In this document: in pieces, positions 1 to 14,097 of the stretch | How positions within the stretch are numbered: the stretch's first letter is position 1 | Layout of the letters: each line of letters begins with the position of its first letter | Source: Chionis minor | Lineage: Eukaryota > Chordata > Aves > Charadriiformes > Chionididae | Direction: 5' to 3' | Assembly: GCA_013398295.1 (NCBI GenBank) | Contig: VZSF01003291.1 | Coordinates: 212,679-276,678 of the forward strand | DNA length: 64,000 bases | Made by a program: the position numbers and the translations under genes | Notes under the pieces: model-generated | Told to the model about the DNA's origin: nothing | What the model saw: only the letters and a program-made list of their open reading frames with translations | Database searches by the model: none

Positions 1-330
1 CAGGCAAAACTGTACTTGGCTTGGGTGGGAGTCTGCCTGATGAGGATGTCAGGATCTTGGTCCCTGTCTGGAAGATGTTGCTTTGCCTCTAAGGAAGAAA
101 AATCCATTCGTATGTAGCAATAACACCCTTTTCATCTAAGACATCTGGATTTTTGGAAGCATAAAGCCATGATACTCCAACAAGCATGATAATACTATAT
201 TGCCCTTACATGCCATCTTTCTTCAGGGACTCTGCATCTTCTCATTACTTATGGATATTTCAAACACCCCCTTAAATGAGGTCCACTAAGTACTGTTCAG
301 CCCACTGCAGAGCTAAATAGATCGAACCCC

Positions 331-420
331 CGAGAGGTTAAGCCACTTGCCCAAGACTGCAAAGTGATTCACAGGCAGAGCTGTAACCAAAAACCACAAT
401 GCTCTTTTTCCCACACCCCT
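331..420 (-). repeat. Ancient MIR/CORE-SINE-like (or L2/L3-tail-like) fragment
   Basis: The segment contains GAGAGGTTAAG, then ACTTGCCCAAG, then GGCAGAGCTG and ATGCTCTTT, in the order and spacing found in the reverse complement of the MIR core (the region reading 'agagctgccacttac...cttgggcaagt...cttaacctctc' in the sense direction). The sense strand of the element is therefore the - strand. Similar words occur in the tails of old L2/L3 LINEs, so the exact family is open. The copy is strongly diverged and lacks clear ends, as expected for an insertion that predates birds. It has no coding capacity. Confidence 0.5.
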
Positions 421-3400
421 GCACACCACTTCTTTTGGTCTGTTTGTTGATGATGTGAATAACAACAGTTGCAAAGCTTTGTACTGCAGACTACTCCGGT
501 GATTCTTTTTTAAAAAAATCAAGTACTTACTAAAAATCTTCATGTTTTCCTCTGCAGAAAAGGATTCTGAAATTTCATGTTACAGCAACGTTTGCAGACA
601 AATCCATACCCTTAGGGCCAGGAAAATGTTCTATTTTTACAGCATGCATAAGTATATTTATTAAAGCAGCCATAACTACATGGAATTATGTTAGATATAT
701 TTTCTTCAGAGAGGAAGCCCCAAGCCGTATAACTGCTATTATTCTTAAAAATGTGCAGCATGGCACTGTGAACTGCACTTGGTTCACCAATTACAACAGA
801 ACAGGTCTTATTTAAACGTCCGTGCCATGACTGCTTAAGAGTACGTACGAGTTGCCTAGGGGAAATCACGCCCAGTGCCCAGATTTATCTGCTGTGTTCA
901 ACCCTTAAATACCAATCCCCATCCCTGTTACCAATGCACAGGGCCACGAGCTGCTATACCCTGCAGCTGGCACCAGGTGGTGAGACACGCCAGGTCCTGC
1001 TGGTCTCCAAAGCCTCCAGACCACAAGAAGTGCCACACAGTTGTTTTTCTCTTGTTGAGAATTTCCTCATGGTGGACAAGGATTTTCTCAACGCTGACGA
1101 AGGGTTGGTCTGAGGTGACCTCCGTCAGCAGGACTGTGAACTCCATCCCATCACGGAACTGATGGTGTCTGGTGGATGTGGTGGTGGGAAGAGCACCTGG
1201 AGCATGTCCACAGCCTGGGAGCAGCAGTGAGAAGCAGAGGATGAGGCCAGAATAAGCACAGGAAATGAGAAACTCCAAAAAGAAGGTTTTGGGGCCAAAA
1301 GCTGGTTGGTAACCGTGCTTGGCTCTCTGAGTGAGAAGAGCCTTTCCAGCTCTTTGATTCCTGGTGTGCAGGGGGAAGTGGGACTTCATAGCTTCCCATG
1401 GAAGAAACGGTTCGCATCACCATCGGCTCTGACTCCAGCCAGGCATTCCTCTTCCCACCAGCCAAACAGGGAGAGAAAAGAAGGGGGAGGAAAAAAAAAA
1501 AAAAAGTGCTAAACCCTGAATTTGGCGAGCCACTTCAGCCAAAGAAAAGGTTGAAAGCCTCTCTGGTTACAGTGAAAACCACTGTTTGAACTGCGGGTGA
1601 GTTCAAACCTAGACAGGTTTTTGTAAGACCAGTTGCGAGGGGGTTTGGGATGGAGCAGTTCACACACCTAATCAAGGACCAGCACATGGGCAGGAGCTTT
1701 GGCCAGTGGAGCTGTGGCTAGTTTTAATGACACCAGCTGGCACAGAGACATCCAGGGCAGCTGCGTGTGATGCAGCATCACTCTCTTAGATTCCCTTGGC
1801 CTTCGAAGCTGATTTGCCTGAAGTTCATGACTCAGGGAATTTTGGGTGGCCCAAAGAGCTTTCTGTTGTCAAAACCAAACCTGGGGGGAAAAGTGCAGGG
1901 ATGACCAGCTCTTGGTTATGGAAAGAAGTATGAATATTTGCTGCTGCTTTTTTTATAAAATGTATTTTTATTCCACCCAGTTAGAGAGACACTCTCCATG
2001 GATCCTGTAGAGGATGGAGATCTGGGGTGGGAAAGCAGAAAATCTCTGCTCCTGCACTCCTTGCTACACTCCTATGTCATCTGCTAGTTAAATTGTTGGT
2101 AGATATGGGAATCTGGCAAGCTAACTAACAGCCACATGCTTTAACCAGAGAGTGTGAATGCCATTATGTATTTCACAGCATGTAGAATTTACCATGGGCT
2201 TGGCAGAAATGTCCCCATGAGTTTTGAATTTTGACACGTGAGTCAAAATAATAAGGAATACATAAAAGGCTGAATCCATACATCCAAACAGAACAAAACG
2301 CCAGAAAGTAGAAACTAAAGAATTAAAACACAGGTCCCTGCATTAAGAGACATCAGGGACATGTTTTCCCCCAAAGCTTTATTTTCAACTTAGTGTGTGG
2401 AGGAAGGAGGAGGGCAGGTTTGCAGACATGGCACACCATACTGGAAAAGTCTATCACAAGTCAGAAGGATCAAGACCCTCCCAGTGAGGGGACATGAAGG
2501 AGCTACAACAAATCCCTCAGAGGAAAACACTGGCCCTTTCCAATATCATGTCCTTTATTCTTCCTCCTTTTACCAGTGCATGGACCAAAATATATCCCAG
2601 TGCCCTCCATGAAAACCATGATGTTGCCTGTAAGTACTGCCCAAACCAAAACACAGCAGGGAAGATGAAGAAAGGAAAGGTAGGACAACCCAGCATCCCA
2701 AGCCAAAGTCCTCATGCACCTAAATTCTGGCTGTGTCACAAAGGGAGGGTAAATCCTAGGATAAATGAGGCAGGGACCACCACGAGATGGTGTTTACAAC
2801 CAGAAGGATGCTCCAAGTTACCATTGCGTTGGCTCTTATGACAGCTTTCGGATTCATTTTATTTTACAAATAATCATGGCGGGTTGCCCAACTTTGAACT
2901 TCAGTCGGGTGGTGTTCTGCATTTCAGCAGAAGCCTTGCATTTAGTGGTGTCCAACTAAAACATGTAATGTGGTCAGAAATGTGTTTTCCCTCTTTTAAG
3001 AGAAGCAGCAGAAGGAAACTTGGAGGAGCTTCTGGTCCCTTTTTTCCCCTCTCTATTGGATGACTTGAAAAATGAAAGAGAATCTGTTTCTGTGTGAATG
3101 TATCCCATTGGGCTATTTTTGAAACACATTATTGGATTCTCTCTCTCTTTTTTTTTTTCAAATTTGGCTGCCAAACCAGAAAAATCAGGAAAAAAGTTCA
3201 TTTCAGTTTGACTAATCTATTTTGTGTAACTATAAATGAATGACTCTGTTTCATTTTTGCATTTGGACTGTTATTTTCTTAGCCTTTAGAAAAGAGATTG
3301 AGTTGTTTTTTTCAGGCAACCGCCCTCCCCCCCTTCTCCAAATTAAACAAGGAAAAAAATCTGTTTAAAAAGGCAAACAAAATACATGAAAGTTATTCCA

Positions 3401-6400
3401 TTCTCTCCTTGGTTTGCAGGTGAAACTATCTGGAAGTTGTCTGACTAATTTCTCATCTCAAAAGAGTATTGTAGCAAATTTTCTGTTCAGAGAAAACTCC
3501 AGTAAATTTCCAATAATTGTTTAGTATAAGAAGATTCACGGGGTACCATTTCCCAGGTAAATGCACCATTTGAGAATGAATAAAATAACGCAAAGCAATT
3601 TTTCAGTGTTGTCTTAACTAGTGATGTCACAATATTGAAACCACGCAACATTCAGGGCTGGGCAGTGGACCTCTAGCAAAATCTCACCAGCTTGAAATAA
3701 AAACATGGCCTGAGCGCAAAACCCTTTTGCAATACAATTTCCTTTTCAGGGCTCGCACAAATCAGATACAGATGCAGCAACGTGTCCTCGCCTTTCAGGT
3801 GTGGAGCCACAACTGACAGCAATGTATATTCATAGCCTATCTTGATTGCAAAGTAGTCCAACACTTGAGCCTCAGCGTGATCACCTAATGCCATCTGACT
3901 CTCTCGTAGTTATTCCTCCTGTTGTCCAAGCTGTGCATTTTGAAGAAATACAGGGAAAGTGGTATAGATCCTCCTAGCATTCTTGAAATCAGATAATCAG
4001 ATAATGATACGCACTGAACTGCTGCCACCTTGCTAAAGAAGGATGTCTTGGAGGTCCCTGAAAGAAGCCATGACCAAGATGCCTTTTACTTTTCTCTGAA
4101 GACAGCATAGCCCACAGTGGACTATTCTGCATCCATCCCATCAAGGTACTTAGGAGAAAGAATGAGTCCTCTTGACATTTTTAAGGTGCCAGAATAGGAT
4201 TTGGGGAAGCGAGGCAGGTTTTTGATAAAGCCCAGTCATCGCAACCCCAGTCACCAGGTGAACACGTTTGAGGAAAGAAAATACCAGAAACTTTTCTCCA
4301 AATTGTTCCCGTTCAGCGTCCAGACCCCTGTCAAAGTATCAATGTTCTGAAACATCATTTGTTTGTGTGAGGTTAGAGTTAAATCTTTCTAACACATTTT
4401 TTCTGTCAGCAGTTGCACACAGCCAGAAATTAATATCCAGAGAGAGTGCATATGAAGAAACTAACCACAACTGGTGTTAATTTGGAAGTGTTTGATTTGA
4501 GGGTCCATGAGATTAAACTTCCCTGAATGGATCTCAGTTGCAGCACCAAGTCAACGCAGCTTTTTTTGTGCAAGGTGTGCGAACTTGAGGAATTTGAACT
4601 AAGAATCACGATGACACTTAGACACCAAAACCCACATAAATGGCTACCAAAAAAAAAAAAAAAATCCTCCTCTTTTTTCCACATTATTTCAGCATGTATT
4701 TTAATGGAATTTTGGATGAAATTCAGCTAATGCTTGGAAGGGTTTGGGGTGTTTTACTATCTTAACCATATGTCAGTACTTCAGTCGCTCTCTTGTTAGA
4801 TTTAGGGTGTCTACAAACCAGTAAAGAAGTCTAATCAAGTGTGTCCGGAAAGGGACAAACCCAGCAGTGTGTGACCAGCACAGTCCTTTTTTAGGTCCTT
4901 TTTTTGTTTTAACTTCCTGGTGTGCTAATACGATTATTGTCCACAGACACGGAGTCTTTATTTTAGGGAAATCTTGGAGTGGATTGAAAACACATTCCTC
5001 ATCTTCTCCCTGAGAAAACATTTATGCTTATTTTATGGTTGGGTAGTTGCTCAAATGCCCATGCAATGCGTCCGAGGGGATCTGGCGTGTGAGAAGAGCA
5101 AGCCCAGCTGCTCAAGGAAAGTCACCCCGAGGGCAAGCTTGGCACTTTTCCCAGCAGCATTTTGGGGGCGTTCAGCAGAGCACCTGACAAACTGCTCCCA
5201 CACGAGCCAGCCTGGCCAGGCAGCCAGCGGCAGCTCCAGCAGACACTCACGGGTGATGCTGGTGGTGCAAGGTGCTCCAGGCACACACAGCGGACCAGCC
5301 GTGGCCCACATAGGTAGCTGGTACAACCCCTGCTTTGGTCATGGACTGTGCAAATGGGCACGGAGAGGACAGGGGGGACAGCAGGAGTGCACAGCCCCCA
5401 CCTCCCCTAGGGTGGCTTTCCCATTTTGAACAGATTTCTTGTGTCTTCCTGGAGGATCTTGGCACAGCTTTCCTTTTCTTTAACCCTCCTTTTCAATTTG
5501 CAATAAATTAATATTGCTACTATTATTATTAAAATAACGTTTGAGCAGCCCAGAGAGGCTATTTAAGAGGAGCTGGCGACATCCTGAATCTCACACAACC
5601 TTTCACCCTCACATCTGTGCGTTTTCATCAGCCGAATTAAGAGTGAGTGGAAATACTCACACAATTACAAGTTTCTGTGTATGAAACAACGGGTTGGATA
5701 CCCACATTACTGGGTCCTGTGCCAATTAGCCGAGGCATAGCAGAGCGCTTCCAGCTCATCCACGCAGGGCACAGCACTTCATCGTCTCAGCCTTTCCCCT
5801 CTAATAAGGGGGTTGTGATTTGGTCGCATAGTTTGGTCTTCGTTTGTAAACAGAACACATTGCAACGTGAAAATCTGGTTGTAATCTTCCCACATGATTT
5901 TGGGGGCATGACATTGCACTCCTAAGCAAGGGGATGAGGAGGCAGGTCATGCACATCTTTTAAACACCTTTGTGAGAAGCAGCTGAGCAATGCATTGTGC
6001 TGGGGAGGACCAGAGCCCATCTACCTTGGGATCAATGGCAAAGAGTCCCTGGGTCAACACACTGCAGCCAGATTTCAACTAAAGCACATACAGGCTGCTT
6101 TGCTACTCTACACAGGGCAGTTGGCATCTGCATGGCAAAGGATCCTGCCCAGCACGGTCTCCGTTCCTTCTCCCTGAGAAGTGATGCAATTAAAAAATAT
6201 AAAAAATAAAAAATCCCTCACTAAAAAAAAAAATAAATTGATGGATCTTCTGGACTTCCACAGGATCTATGCCCCCTAATTGTCCCCTCATTGCTACTGT
6301 TTAACACTTTCTTGTGCACTTGAAGTCACACGGCCATCAGGCACCTTACCCTTGCCACTGCCTGTCCTCAGACACACTGCCTCTGAGGAGGACACCATGA

Positions 6401-9400
6401 GGATGCTCAGACTTGGCTGCTGGAAGTGCTAGAAAGAGCTCAGCTGCTTCCTGCACAGTGACTGCTACATCAGCAGAAAGTGTGCTAGGAGACATGTTTC
6501 AGAGCAACTGCTTTACTCCAGGAGACAACTGAGCGTCTTCCAGTCTGCAAAGCCCAACGCAATCCATCTGCTCTCTTTGACATCGCCTTGCTGCCTTTTG
6601 CAAGACATATTCCCAAACGTCCCCACATTTGCCTAATACGCTGTGACTCATGCTCTTTCCAGGTACAGCAAAGTTCTGAATTCCCCTCAGACATTACAGT
6701 GGTTCTTGTATTTTGATGGTCTCCTGCTTCGGTAGCGTTAGCAGGGTTTGATGGATGTAGTTACTGGTGTGAAGAGTAAAACAGATGTTTTGTTTTGTTG
6801 TGGTTCTTTTTTTTTTTTTCCCCAGCAAACAATGATGTTATTTCTACATAATAGTACAATAAGAAAGCAAAATCCTTCCAAATCTCAGAGCACTAACCTG
6901 CAGCTTTAGCAGTGTGTGGTTTTGCATTTAACCCACTAGTAGCCAGGAAAATAAATACGTAGAGGAAACAGACAAAACCAGCAGATATGTTGAATGAGCC
7001 AGATCCTTGTCAACACACTCACCTCCCTGCACTTGAACCATACATGAGGCGACTTGTACGTGGTGGAGAGAGCCATGAGGTCCCTCATGAATCAGCGGAG
7101 AGGAACAGGCGTATTTAAGGTGTGGTAGTTACTGCAGGGTAAGTGGTTGAGGTCCTTTGTGTGCCTCTTTACTCTAAGGATGACCAGCTCAGATTTTGAC
7201 ATCAGCGTACGCTGGGTCAAGTGAAACATGTTCAAGGGCCAGGTTGCGTGCTGGGAAAACCTTCCGCCTGATCCGTCCAAATTGTGCCATAAGAAAGCCT
7301 ATCAACTTTTCCAAATCACAAAAAAAACCCCCAAAACAAGGACATCATGGCACCTCTCCATGATGACTGAGATGATAACATAAAATATGGCAAAAAGAAC
7401 AAAGTCTGAGATTTGGTAGGAACAAAATACAATAAAACAGTAAGTCTTGCTCTTTGTGTGGAACTTGTGTCTGTGATTATACAGGTGACAGAAGATGTAT
7501 TGGTCTCTGACTGCTGAACTGCTTGAATCTGTGACAGCATTGTTTAAATTTATGACACCAAAGTAGAATGAAGCCTCTCAGATGTTTCAGATGTCATTTT
7601 CCTTGCTGTCAGTAGATTCCTTTGTTCTAATCCTGCAGTCCTTCAATACCTATCAGTCCAAAAGGGTCTAAAACATGTAAATTTGAGGTGGAATCAGGGC
7701 TTCTTAATCCAATATTAAGGTTCTAGCTAATTGCTCCTTGGAAGCCCAACTAGTGATGATTTCTCAATTTTAATACCTTTGTTTTAGCATGAAACAGAGC
7801 TAAAATCACATTTCCCATCAGAACAGTTGCTGAAGATGCCACATGGACATCGGGACTTTGCCTTCTCGGAAGCATGAAGTGAAGGAATACCACAATCTTG
7901 CACCTAAGACACAGTCCATCCAATAAAATGCCTGAGCTCTCTTTGCCCTATTGACTTTCCCCTGTAAACAGGGGGGGAAGAGCTCGTCTTCGCAATTTTT
8001 CTCAAGTTTCTTTTTCATCAGAGGAATGGATATGAAAATACAGGGCTTACCACCAAGAACAGACGTACATTTAAGCTCTCTCAAATAAGCAGTCATCTCA
8101 GATTTCCAAAAGAATACAGATAGCTGAGCTTTGCCGTTTGAAAACATTTTCAAACAAAATTGCTTCAAATCCTCCTCTTAACCAGCTGCTTATTTCCACG
8201 CTTAAAAACTCTGACAAGGTTTCTCAGATAAAGCAAGCAACTGAGTTATATTCCCAGGCAGGGAAGATGCTGTTATTGAATTATGTCTTGCCAAACAGTG
8301 TCCAGTCTTGCAGTCTCTAGGCTAAATGAACAAGGATTTCCATGGAAAATGACCTAGGTTCCTTCTCTCCCTGAGCTTTCTGTAGAGCTGTCCATTGGAA
8401 GACGTACTGCTGGGAAAATACTGCAAAAAGGGTTCCCAGGAATACTCATTTTAATGCCTTATTGAATGCACTGTAACCAGTCTTATGTTCTTTTTCATCT
8501 TCTCTTTTCAATAATGAACACATTTACTGACAAGAAAAATTATCGAATCAATAAATTAATGGAAAGAAATTTTATAATGCAAGTATTCATATTGGAAACT
8601 TGGCACTAAATGGTGTGTTCCTTTGATCATGGAATGAAGTCGTATTACACTCTCCTGTAAATCTAATGGCTTATAATAATAATAAAAATAATAAAAAGAA
8701 GATGGCATTTGAATATTGACAAAAAATTGACAGATGATCAATTATTTGTGAGGAAATTTTTGTAACAACTAAGAAGAATGTTCTTAGATTATTCCAGATA
8801 AGGAAAAAAAAAAGTAAAATTCAATGGATGAATAATTTGATTGTTATTATTTGAACCTGATGAAGAGACTTTTGGAGGGCAGGAACAGTGTGTATCGTAC
8901 ATGCTCTGTGACACCACGACAGCTGAAAGCAAGCAGACACAGGCAACAGTGTGTAGCTATGCTAAATACAAAGATATTGACCCCCGGTGAACGCTGGTTA
9001 TTAGTGAGTGTGTGTCTACTGATTCAGATGGAAATATGGCTATTTATGGTCATTATCATATGAGCAGGGGGAAAAAAATCAACAGTGCAATCCGATTACT
9101 GTCATCATCCTAAAGAATAAAAACTAAGACTTAACACCTTAGAAACACTCTTAAGGGCAATCCAGACAAGTTTGTTAATACGGACGCAGTAATGACGACT
9201 TCTCAAGAAAACCCACCTCAACTTTATAATTAAATTTGAAAAGGGCTAAAGTATTTTAAAATCTGCCCCATCTATGCTGTGTAATTAAAAATCTGGCAAA
9301 AACACCACTTAAGACAGCTAGGTTGTTGGAGTATATCACTAATTACTGAACTGGTTAACCTCTATTCCTGCAGGAGTAATGAGACACCTATTTGGATTGA

Positions 9401-9431
9401 TAGGGAACAACTCAATTAAAGGTTTTCTAAG
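421..9431. other. Non-coding unique sequence, no gene recognised
   Basis: I see no recognisable exon, RNA gene or complete mobile element here. The longest open frames are about 150 codons (for example 928-1389 on - and 4974-5429 on +) and match no family I know. Simple tracts are common: A15 at 1491-1505, A16 at 4649-4664, an A-rich run near 6190-6240, T-rich sequence ending in CCCCAG at 6807-6825, and an AAT-rich stretch at 8671-8700. An eight-base tandem motif with GATA cores lies at 3989-4004. Confidence 0.6.
3989..4009. promoter_or_regulatory. Tandem GATA-type motif (possible GATA-factor site)
   Basis: TCAGATAA is repeated twice head to tail (3989-3996 and 3997-4004) and is followed at once by TGATAC, giving three GATA cores in 21 bases. 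AGATAA is the usual core bound by GATA-family zinc-finger factors. No promoter or gene is visible nearby, so a regulatory role is speculative and chance is a real alternative. Confidence 0.2.
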
Positions 9432-9862
9432 CTGGTGAGGGGGCTAGAGAATAAGTCTTTTGAGGAGCTGCTGAGGGAACTGGGGTCGTTTAGTCTGGAG
9501 AAAGGGAGGCCAAGGGGAGACCTTATCGCTCTCTACAGCTACCTGAAAGGAGGTTGTAGCGAGGTGGGGGTTGGTCTCTTCTCCCAGGTAACAAGCGATA
9601 GGACAAGAGGAAAGGACCTCAAGTTGCACCAGGGAAAGTTTAGATTAGATATTAGGAAAAATTTCTTCACCAAAAGGGTTATCAAATGTTGTAACAGGCT
9701 GGCCAGGGAAGCTGTGGAGTTGCCATCCCTGAAAGTGTTTAAAAGATGGGTAGACGTGGTGCTGAGGGACATGGTTTAATGGTGGACTTGCAGTGTTAGG
9801 TTGATGGTTGGACTTGATGATCTTAGCGGTCCCTTACAACCTAGGTGATGCTATGATTCTAA
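9432..9862 (+). mobile_element. CR1 LINE, 5'-truncated 3' end
   Basis: This is the 3' end of a chicken-repeat-1 (CR1) non-LTR retrotransposon. The landmarks run in the normal order: the end of the ORF2 frame, the TTAGATTAGATATTAGGAA word, the GTTGGACTTGATGATCTTA segment, then CCTTACAACCTAGGTGATG and a terminal GCTATGATTCTAA that is a worn copy of the CR1 ATTCTATG end. CR1 copies are typically truncated at the 5' end by incomplete reverse transcription, which fits its length of about 430 bases. The left edge is set where similarity stops and is uncertain by a few tens of bases. The subfamily differs from the 25.5 and 48.1 kb copies ([13 protein letters not shown] and RDMV-type C-terminus). Confidence 0.93.
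9435..9779 (+). pseudogene. CR1 ORF2 C-terminal fragment (reverse transcriptase polyprotein tail)
   Basis: The frame encodes about 110 residues that match the last part of CR1 ORF2, downstream of the reverse-transcriptase domain. Visible landmarks are [12 protein letters not shown] near residue 14, [31 protein letters not shown] and the terminal LRDMV followed by the natural stop. The endonuclease and catalytic reverse-transcriptase domains are absent through 5' truncation, so this cannot encode an active enzyme. It has no start codon of its own, and the apparent ATG lies by chance at the truncation point. The frame is uninterrupted over this stretch, which suggests a moderately young copy or luck. 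Confidence 0.88.
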
Positions 9863-12800
9863 TTTAAGCTTTGTTTTGCGGGGCCAGTCAGATCTCTGTA
9901 TTAAATCACACATAGAAAATGGGGAAAATAAAATAATAATAATTAAAAAAAAGAGCCCAATACTTTCTGCAGTTAAAAATGCCATGGCAACTTAGCTGGG
10001 CATATGGAAATCATCCATTGCAAAAATTATTTGGTCACCAATGGTAAGACAAGAAATCTGGCAATAAGTAACAGGGAGATGGATGTTCCTGACTTGTCTT
10101 TAGATGCCATTGAACTCCTCTGTGAGAAGCATATCGGGCTGTTCAGCAACAGAAATGGTCCAGATCTCAGTTACGTAAAACATAGGACACTTTTCAATGG
10201 GACGTGAAGAGATGGTGATGGAGTGCAGTGGTTGAGAGGGAGGATCAGTGACTATTCACTGGAGTGGTTTAAGCTTTCCTCTTTTTCCTATTTGAAAACT
10301 GATTCTCTTTAAACACAACAAAAGTGAGAAGGGGTTAAGTCTATTAATTTCAAAGGGCATGTGTGCAAAAAGATACGGAAGAATGCAGAACATTAACTTG
10401 TGAGGTCCACTTCATACTTATATTCAACTATTTTTCATGAAGGATTCATGAAACATGTTGAGATTTTTCAAGTGCTTCATTTTTTTCTGCTACAAAGTGG
10501 AAAATAATCTTTTAGTTTAATAGACTAGCTTTTCAAACACTTATGGCTGACCTGAATATCTGCCAGTATTTTCTCTCTTAGCAGATAAGTGGATATACTT
10601 CTGCAGTACTTATCTTCCGTATCTTTACCCTGACCTGGTGGCATATGAAGTGGTGTGCAGAAATATGTGAAGCTAAAGGGAAAGAAAAATATTTTTGTCT
10701 CAAACCATAGGTAGTATATGCTCACCTTTTATTTTCTGAGACTGACAAGGGAGAGTGAAATTGCTTTTCTGCTATTGCCTGTTCAGAATCTCCCCCCTGC
10801 ACTCCTGCGCTGACCAGCAAAACTAGTTTTCCAGTCATTTTTTAAAGCTGGGACTGCCAGGTAATTTCTAGGGACTGTAGACGAAACCTTTAACCTTTTT
10901 TACCTCCATCAGATGCTTTTAAATTGCTTTAGAGTGCTCTTAAAATGTCTTCTGCAACACACAGAAGAGGAAAAGGGCACAATCCTGAAGAAGAAATCAT
11001 GCATGATCCCGCTGTTTTCTCCAAAGGGAATTGCACAGAAGACGCAGAAAGCCTATGCATCATTTATGCACTACTTAATTTCCTCAGTTTCCCCTAAGAT
11101 TACCTGAGACTCAGGCCATAAGTCTTTTACTTCCCCTGTCTCCTCCACCAGAATATATTTTTCTCAAGAGTTTGGGGCTTTGTGACAGTGAGATCTTCAG
11201 AAGTGGAGTTAATTTCCCATGAAGAAACCAACAGCTAACAGGCTGACGCGGATGGCTACATTTCTCTTCAATATTTGGATAAACTCTGATTCAACTTACT
11301 TCTTTAGCATTTTTACAATGTAATTATTTGGAAAACAGAACAATGCACATTACCAGGAGTATTTGAAAACAGAGATTGAGCAGTAAGAACATTATAGGAC
11401 TTGATTTCAAAAGAATGTATGCAGCAATTATTCCAGGCTGCATTAAATTACAAAAATTGGGAAAAGCTGTGACCTAGATACTTCTTCTCTTGAAATATTT
11501 TTCATTTCGAGCATCTACTTTTTTTCCAGGGTCCATTTTGTAACGAAAGGCGTATTATTTTGTTGGTAAAGGTTTTTATCTTTGCAAACCCATTATGCTG
11601 TATTCACAGGTTGCAGGAGATAGTTAAACACGAGAGAGACATATGTAGTCCCAGCATAGCAGACCAATAGATTTTGAAACTAAGATACCCTGCAAAACAT
11701 TGGAAGTTATACGAAACAGACAGGAGAGCTATTTAAGAGAGGAAACCTGATATGGATCCAGCACTGGAATTGAAAGGCTGAAAAGCTCAAAGAGTAAAAT
11801 TTGAGTATAAAATGTTATCTGTGCAGGAGGGGATTAGGTATGAGCTGAATTATATTAAAATGTGCTCTATGTTAAGGAAAAGGTCTGATACACATCTTTT
11901 TTTCATAGGAAAGACATGGTCACTTTTCATAGATTCAATAGTTGAGAAGCAGTAACATACACAACAAATAGAAGAAGAGCTCCACGTATTGAGAAATGAA
12001 TGGATTTTTTTGGTGTAATTGAGTGCTTTAGAAAGGGAGAAAAGACTCAGACAGAATTTAGTATCCAGTCAAAAGCTTTCAAAATAGTGTGTAAAACTGA
12101 ATGAAAAATACCAAATACAAGGATGTTGTAATTGGAATAATTACTCTGCTTCAGGATCCATATCGGCTGGGAAAATTATGTGGTGAGTCATATTTTTTTT
12201 TTTAAAATCTGCTCCTAAATACTGTTTAGCAACATATGCCTAAGTTCATCTGTGGAACTCTTACAGGATTAATGACTGATGACTTAAAGATTTCAGTAAA
12301 TGGTAATTTACTGAAACATTACTCATGTCTACAATAAAGTCAAGTACTTATTGTCTATGCACAAATTGCTTTACCTGGACTGGTTTATCAGAAATCATTA
12401 ATCGTTTTCTTATAAGTTTTCCTGCAGCCTGTTAAAACAGTTTTGCAAATCCTTAATTGCATCATCACAGGTCAAAAGCAATTTTCCCTGGGACTTTATT
12501 GCCTCTTTGAAGTGTTAACTGGTAGAAACCCTACTCTTTGCATCACACCTAGCAAGATCAAGGTCCAGCAGAAATATTGCCGAATATCTTGGATGAAGAC
12601 ATTCAGATGGGGGCTCTGATAGAGGCTTCAAGTCAGGCAACCAATGCTCCCTTCCCAGAGCTAGATGCTTTCTTGACTACCGTCTCCGTGATTCAGGGCA
12701 GCCCATGCTGCAGCTCCTACACACCATGGGCACGGCAGTGATGTAGGGAACTTCCCCACCTGCTTCTGAGGGCAGGAGAAGACTGTGGAAGAGCTAACCC

Positions 12801-14076
12801 CTGAAGAATTAATCCCCAAGCTGATTTCCTTACAGCCTAACCTAGCCTAACGAAGCCCTTATCAGTGACAGCAGGAGAAACTGGTTGCAAAAAAAGCAGA
12901 TTACTGCAAGAGACATTCATGATTTACACAAAAATACAGCCATTAAAACAACTTGTCTTTACTAGAAATCATGGGGAAGAGGAGACAGGATACCAAAGGG
13001 CCAGCAATGTTTCCAAGAGGAATCACTGTCTTTGTGCCACAAGGATCACCTCAAGAGTGGGAGGACATCTTGAGATTTCTTGTGATCAGAACAGCCCTGT
13101 GCCCATAGCTCTTCCAGAGCTTGACAACTGTAGGTAGGAAATATTTTCCTACGTCCTTAATAATGGCTTTATCCACTCAAGAAAGATTTTCAGTATAAAT
13201 ATGTCCTACATGAACTGAAAGCACTTACCTTTGAAAGAGCTATTCATGTCTACTAAGTCAGACAAATGATTGAAATTTAACATTAAAAGTGCAACTCCAC
13301 ACCTTGTACCATTTATCGACAGGAAATTAGGAACAATTAGATCTCTGTAAAACAAGGCAAAACCATGATTGCTGAAGGTCAGACTTCAGGAAAACCCTGC
13401 AGAAAGCTCAATGGCAGAAATTCTTTACAGGTATGCTTCTTTACACTTATATCGTACATATGGTTTCAGCAACAATCAGGTAAAATGGACAAAACCAGAT
13501 TTTCCCCACCAGCTGTAATAAATTCAACCCTTTTTTGTTCCCTCCTCCTGTTACAAACAAGCAGAAACGTTGCACAGAGCAGACACTCTCTGCTCTTTTA
13601 TGGGAGTTATTGTGCTACGGAATGGAAAGAGGACTGGCAAAGATTCCTTGCAAGTACAGAAATGAAAGGAAGAGAATTAATCTTCTGCAACTCGCTATGT
13701 GTATTTCTTGAGTTTTAATACTCTCACATTCAGAAAGTTCACAATGAAACACCTTGTGTACATATTGCAAGCCCCTGCCTGGAATTCTCACAATGAACTG
13801 TCAGCAGATAAACTTTTGCCTGATACTTTCTGTAAATGGATACCCTTGAAAACACGCACACACACACAAAAAAAACCAACCCAGCCAGATCTCATGATTT
13901 CTTTTCTTCAAAATGGACTGAAATGCTGATTCCTAATAAGTATGTGTGTGTGAGGTTAGAAATGACGAACCATTTTCCAAAACTTTATGTCCAACCCAAA
14001 CCAATTTTGAATACAGCTTCATTAGGGTTCTGAGTCTTTGAAGTTTTTATATGCATTGACATACATAAAGTACATT
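9863..14076. other. AT-rich non-coding sequence, no gene recognised
   Basis: The stretch is AT-rich with no open frame above about 90 codons and no recognised repeat family. Short features are an A-rich run at 9926-9955 and a short CA run near 13856. The words CTCAGTTTCCCC near 11084 recall the tails of old L2/L3/MIR elements, but too little surrounds them to call one. Confidence 0.6.
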
Positions 14077-14097
14077 AGATGGATAGATGGATAGATG

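Noticed and set aside
4974..5429. Cysteine- and serine-rich 151-codon frame on +
   Set aside because: Composition follows local GC-rich sequence, opposite-strand frames are equally open and no family is recognised.
9420..9870. Target-site duplication around the 9.4 kb CR1 (CTAAGCT-like words on both sides)
   Set aside because: The matching words are short and imperfectly placed, and CR1 insertions usually lack target-site duplications.
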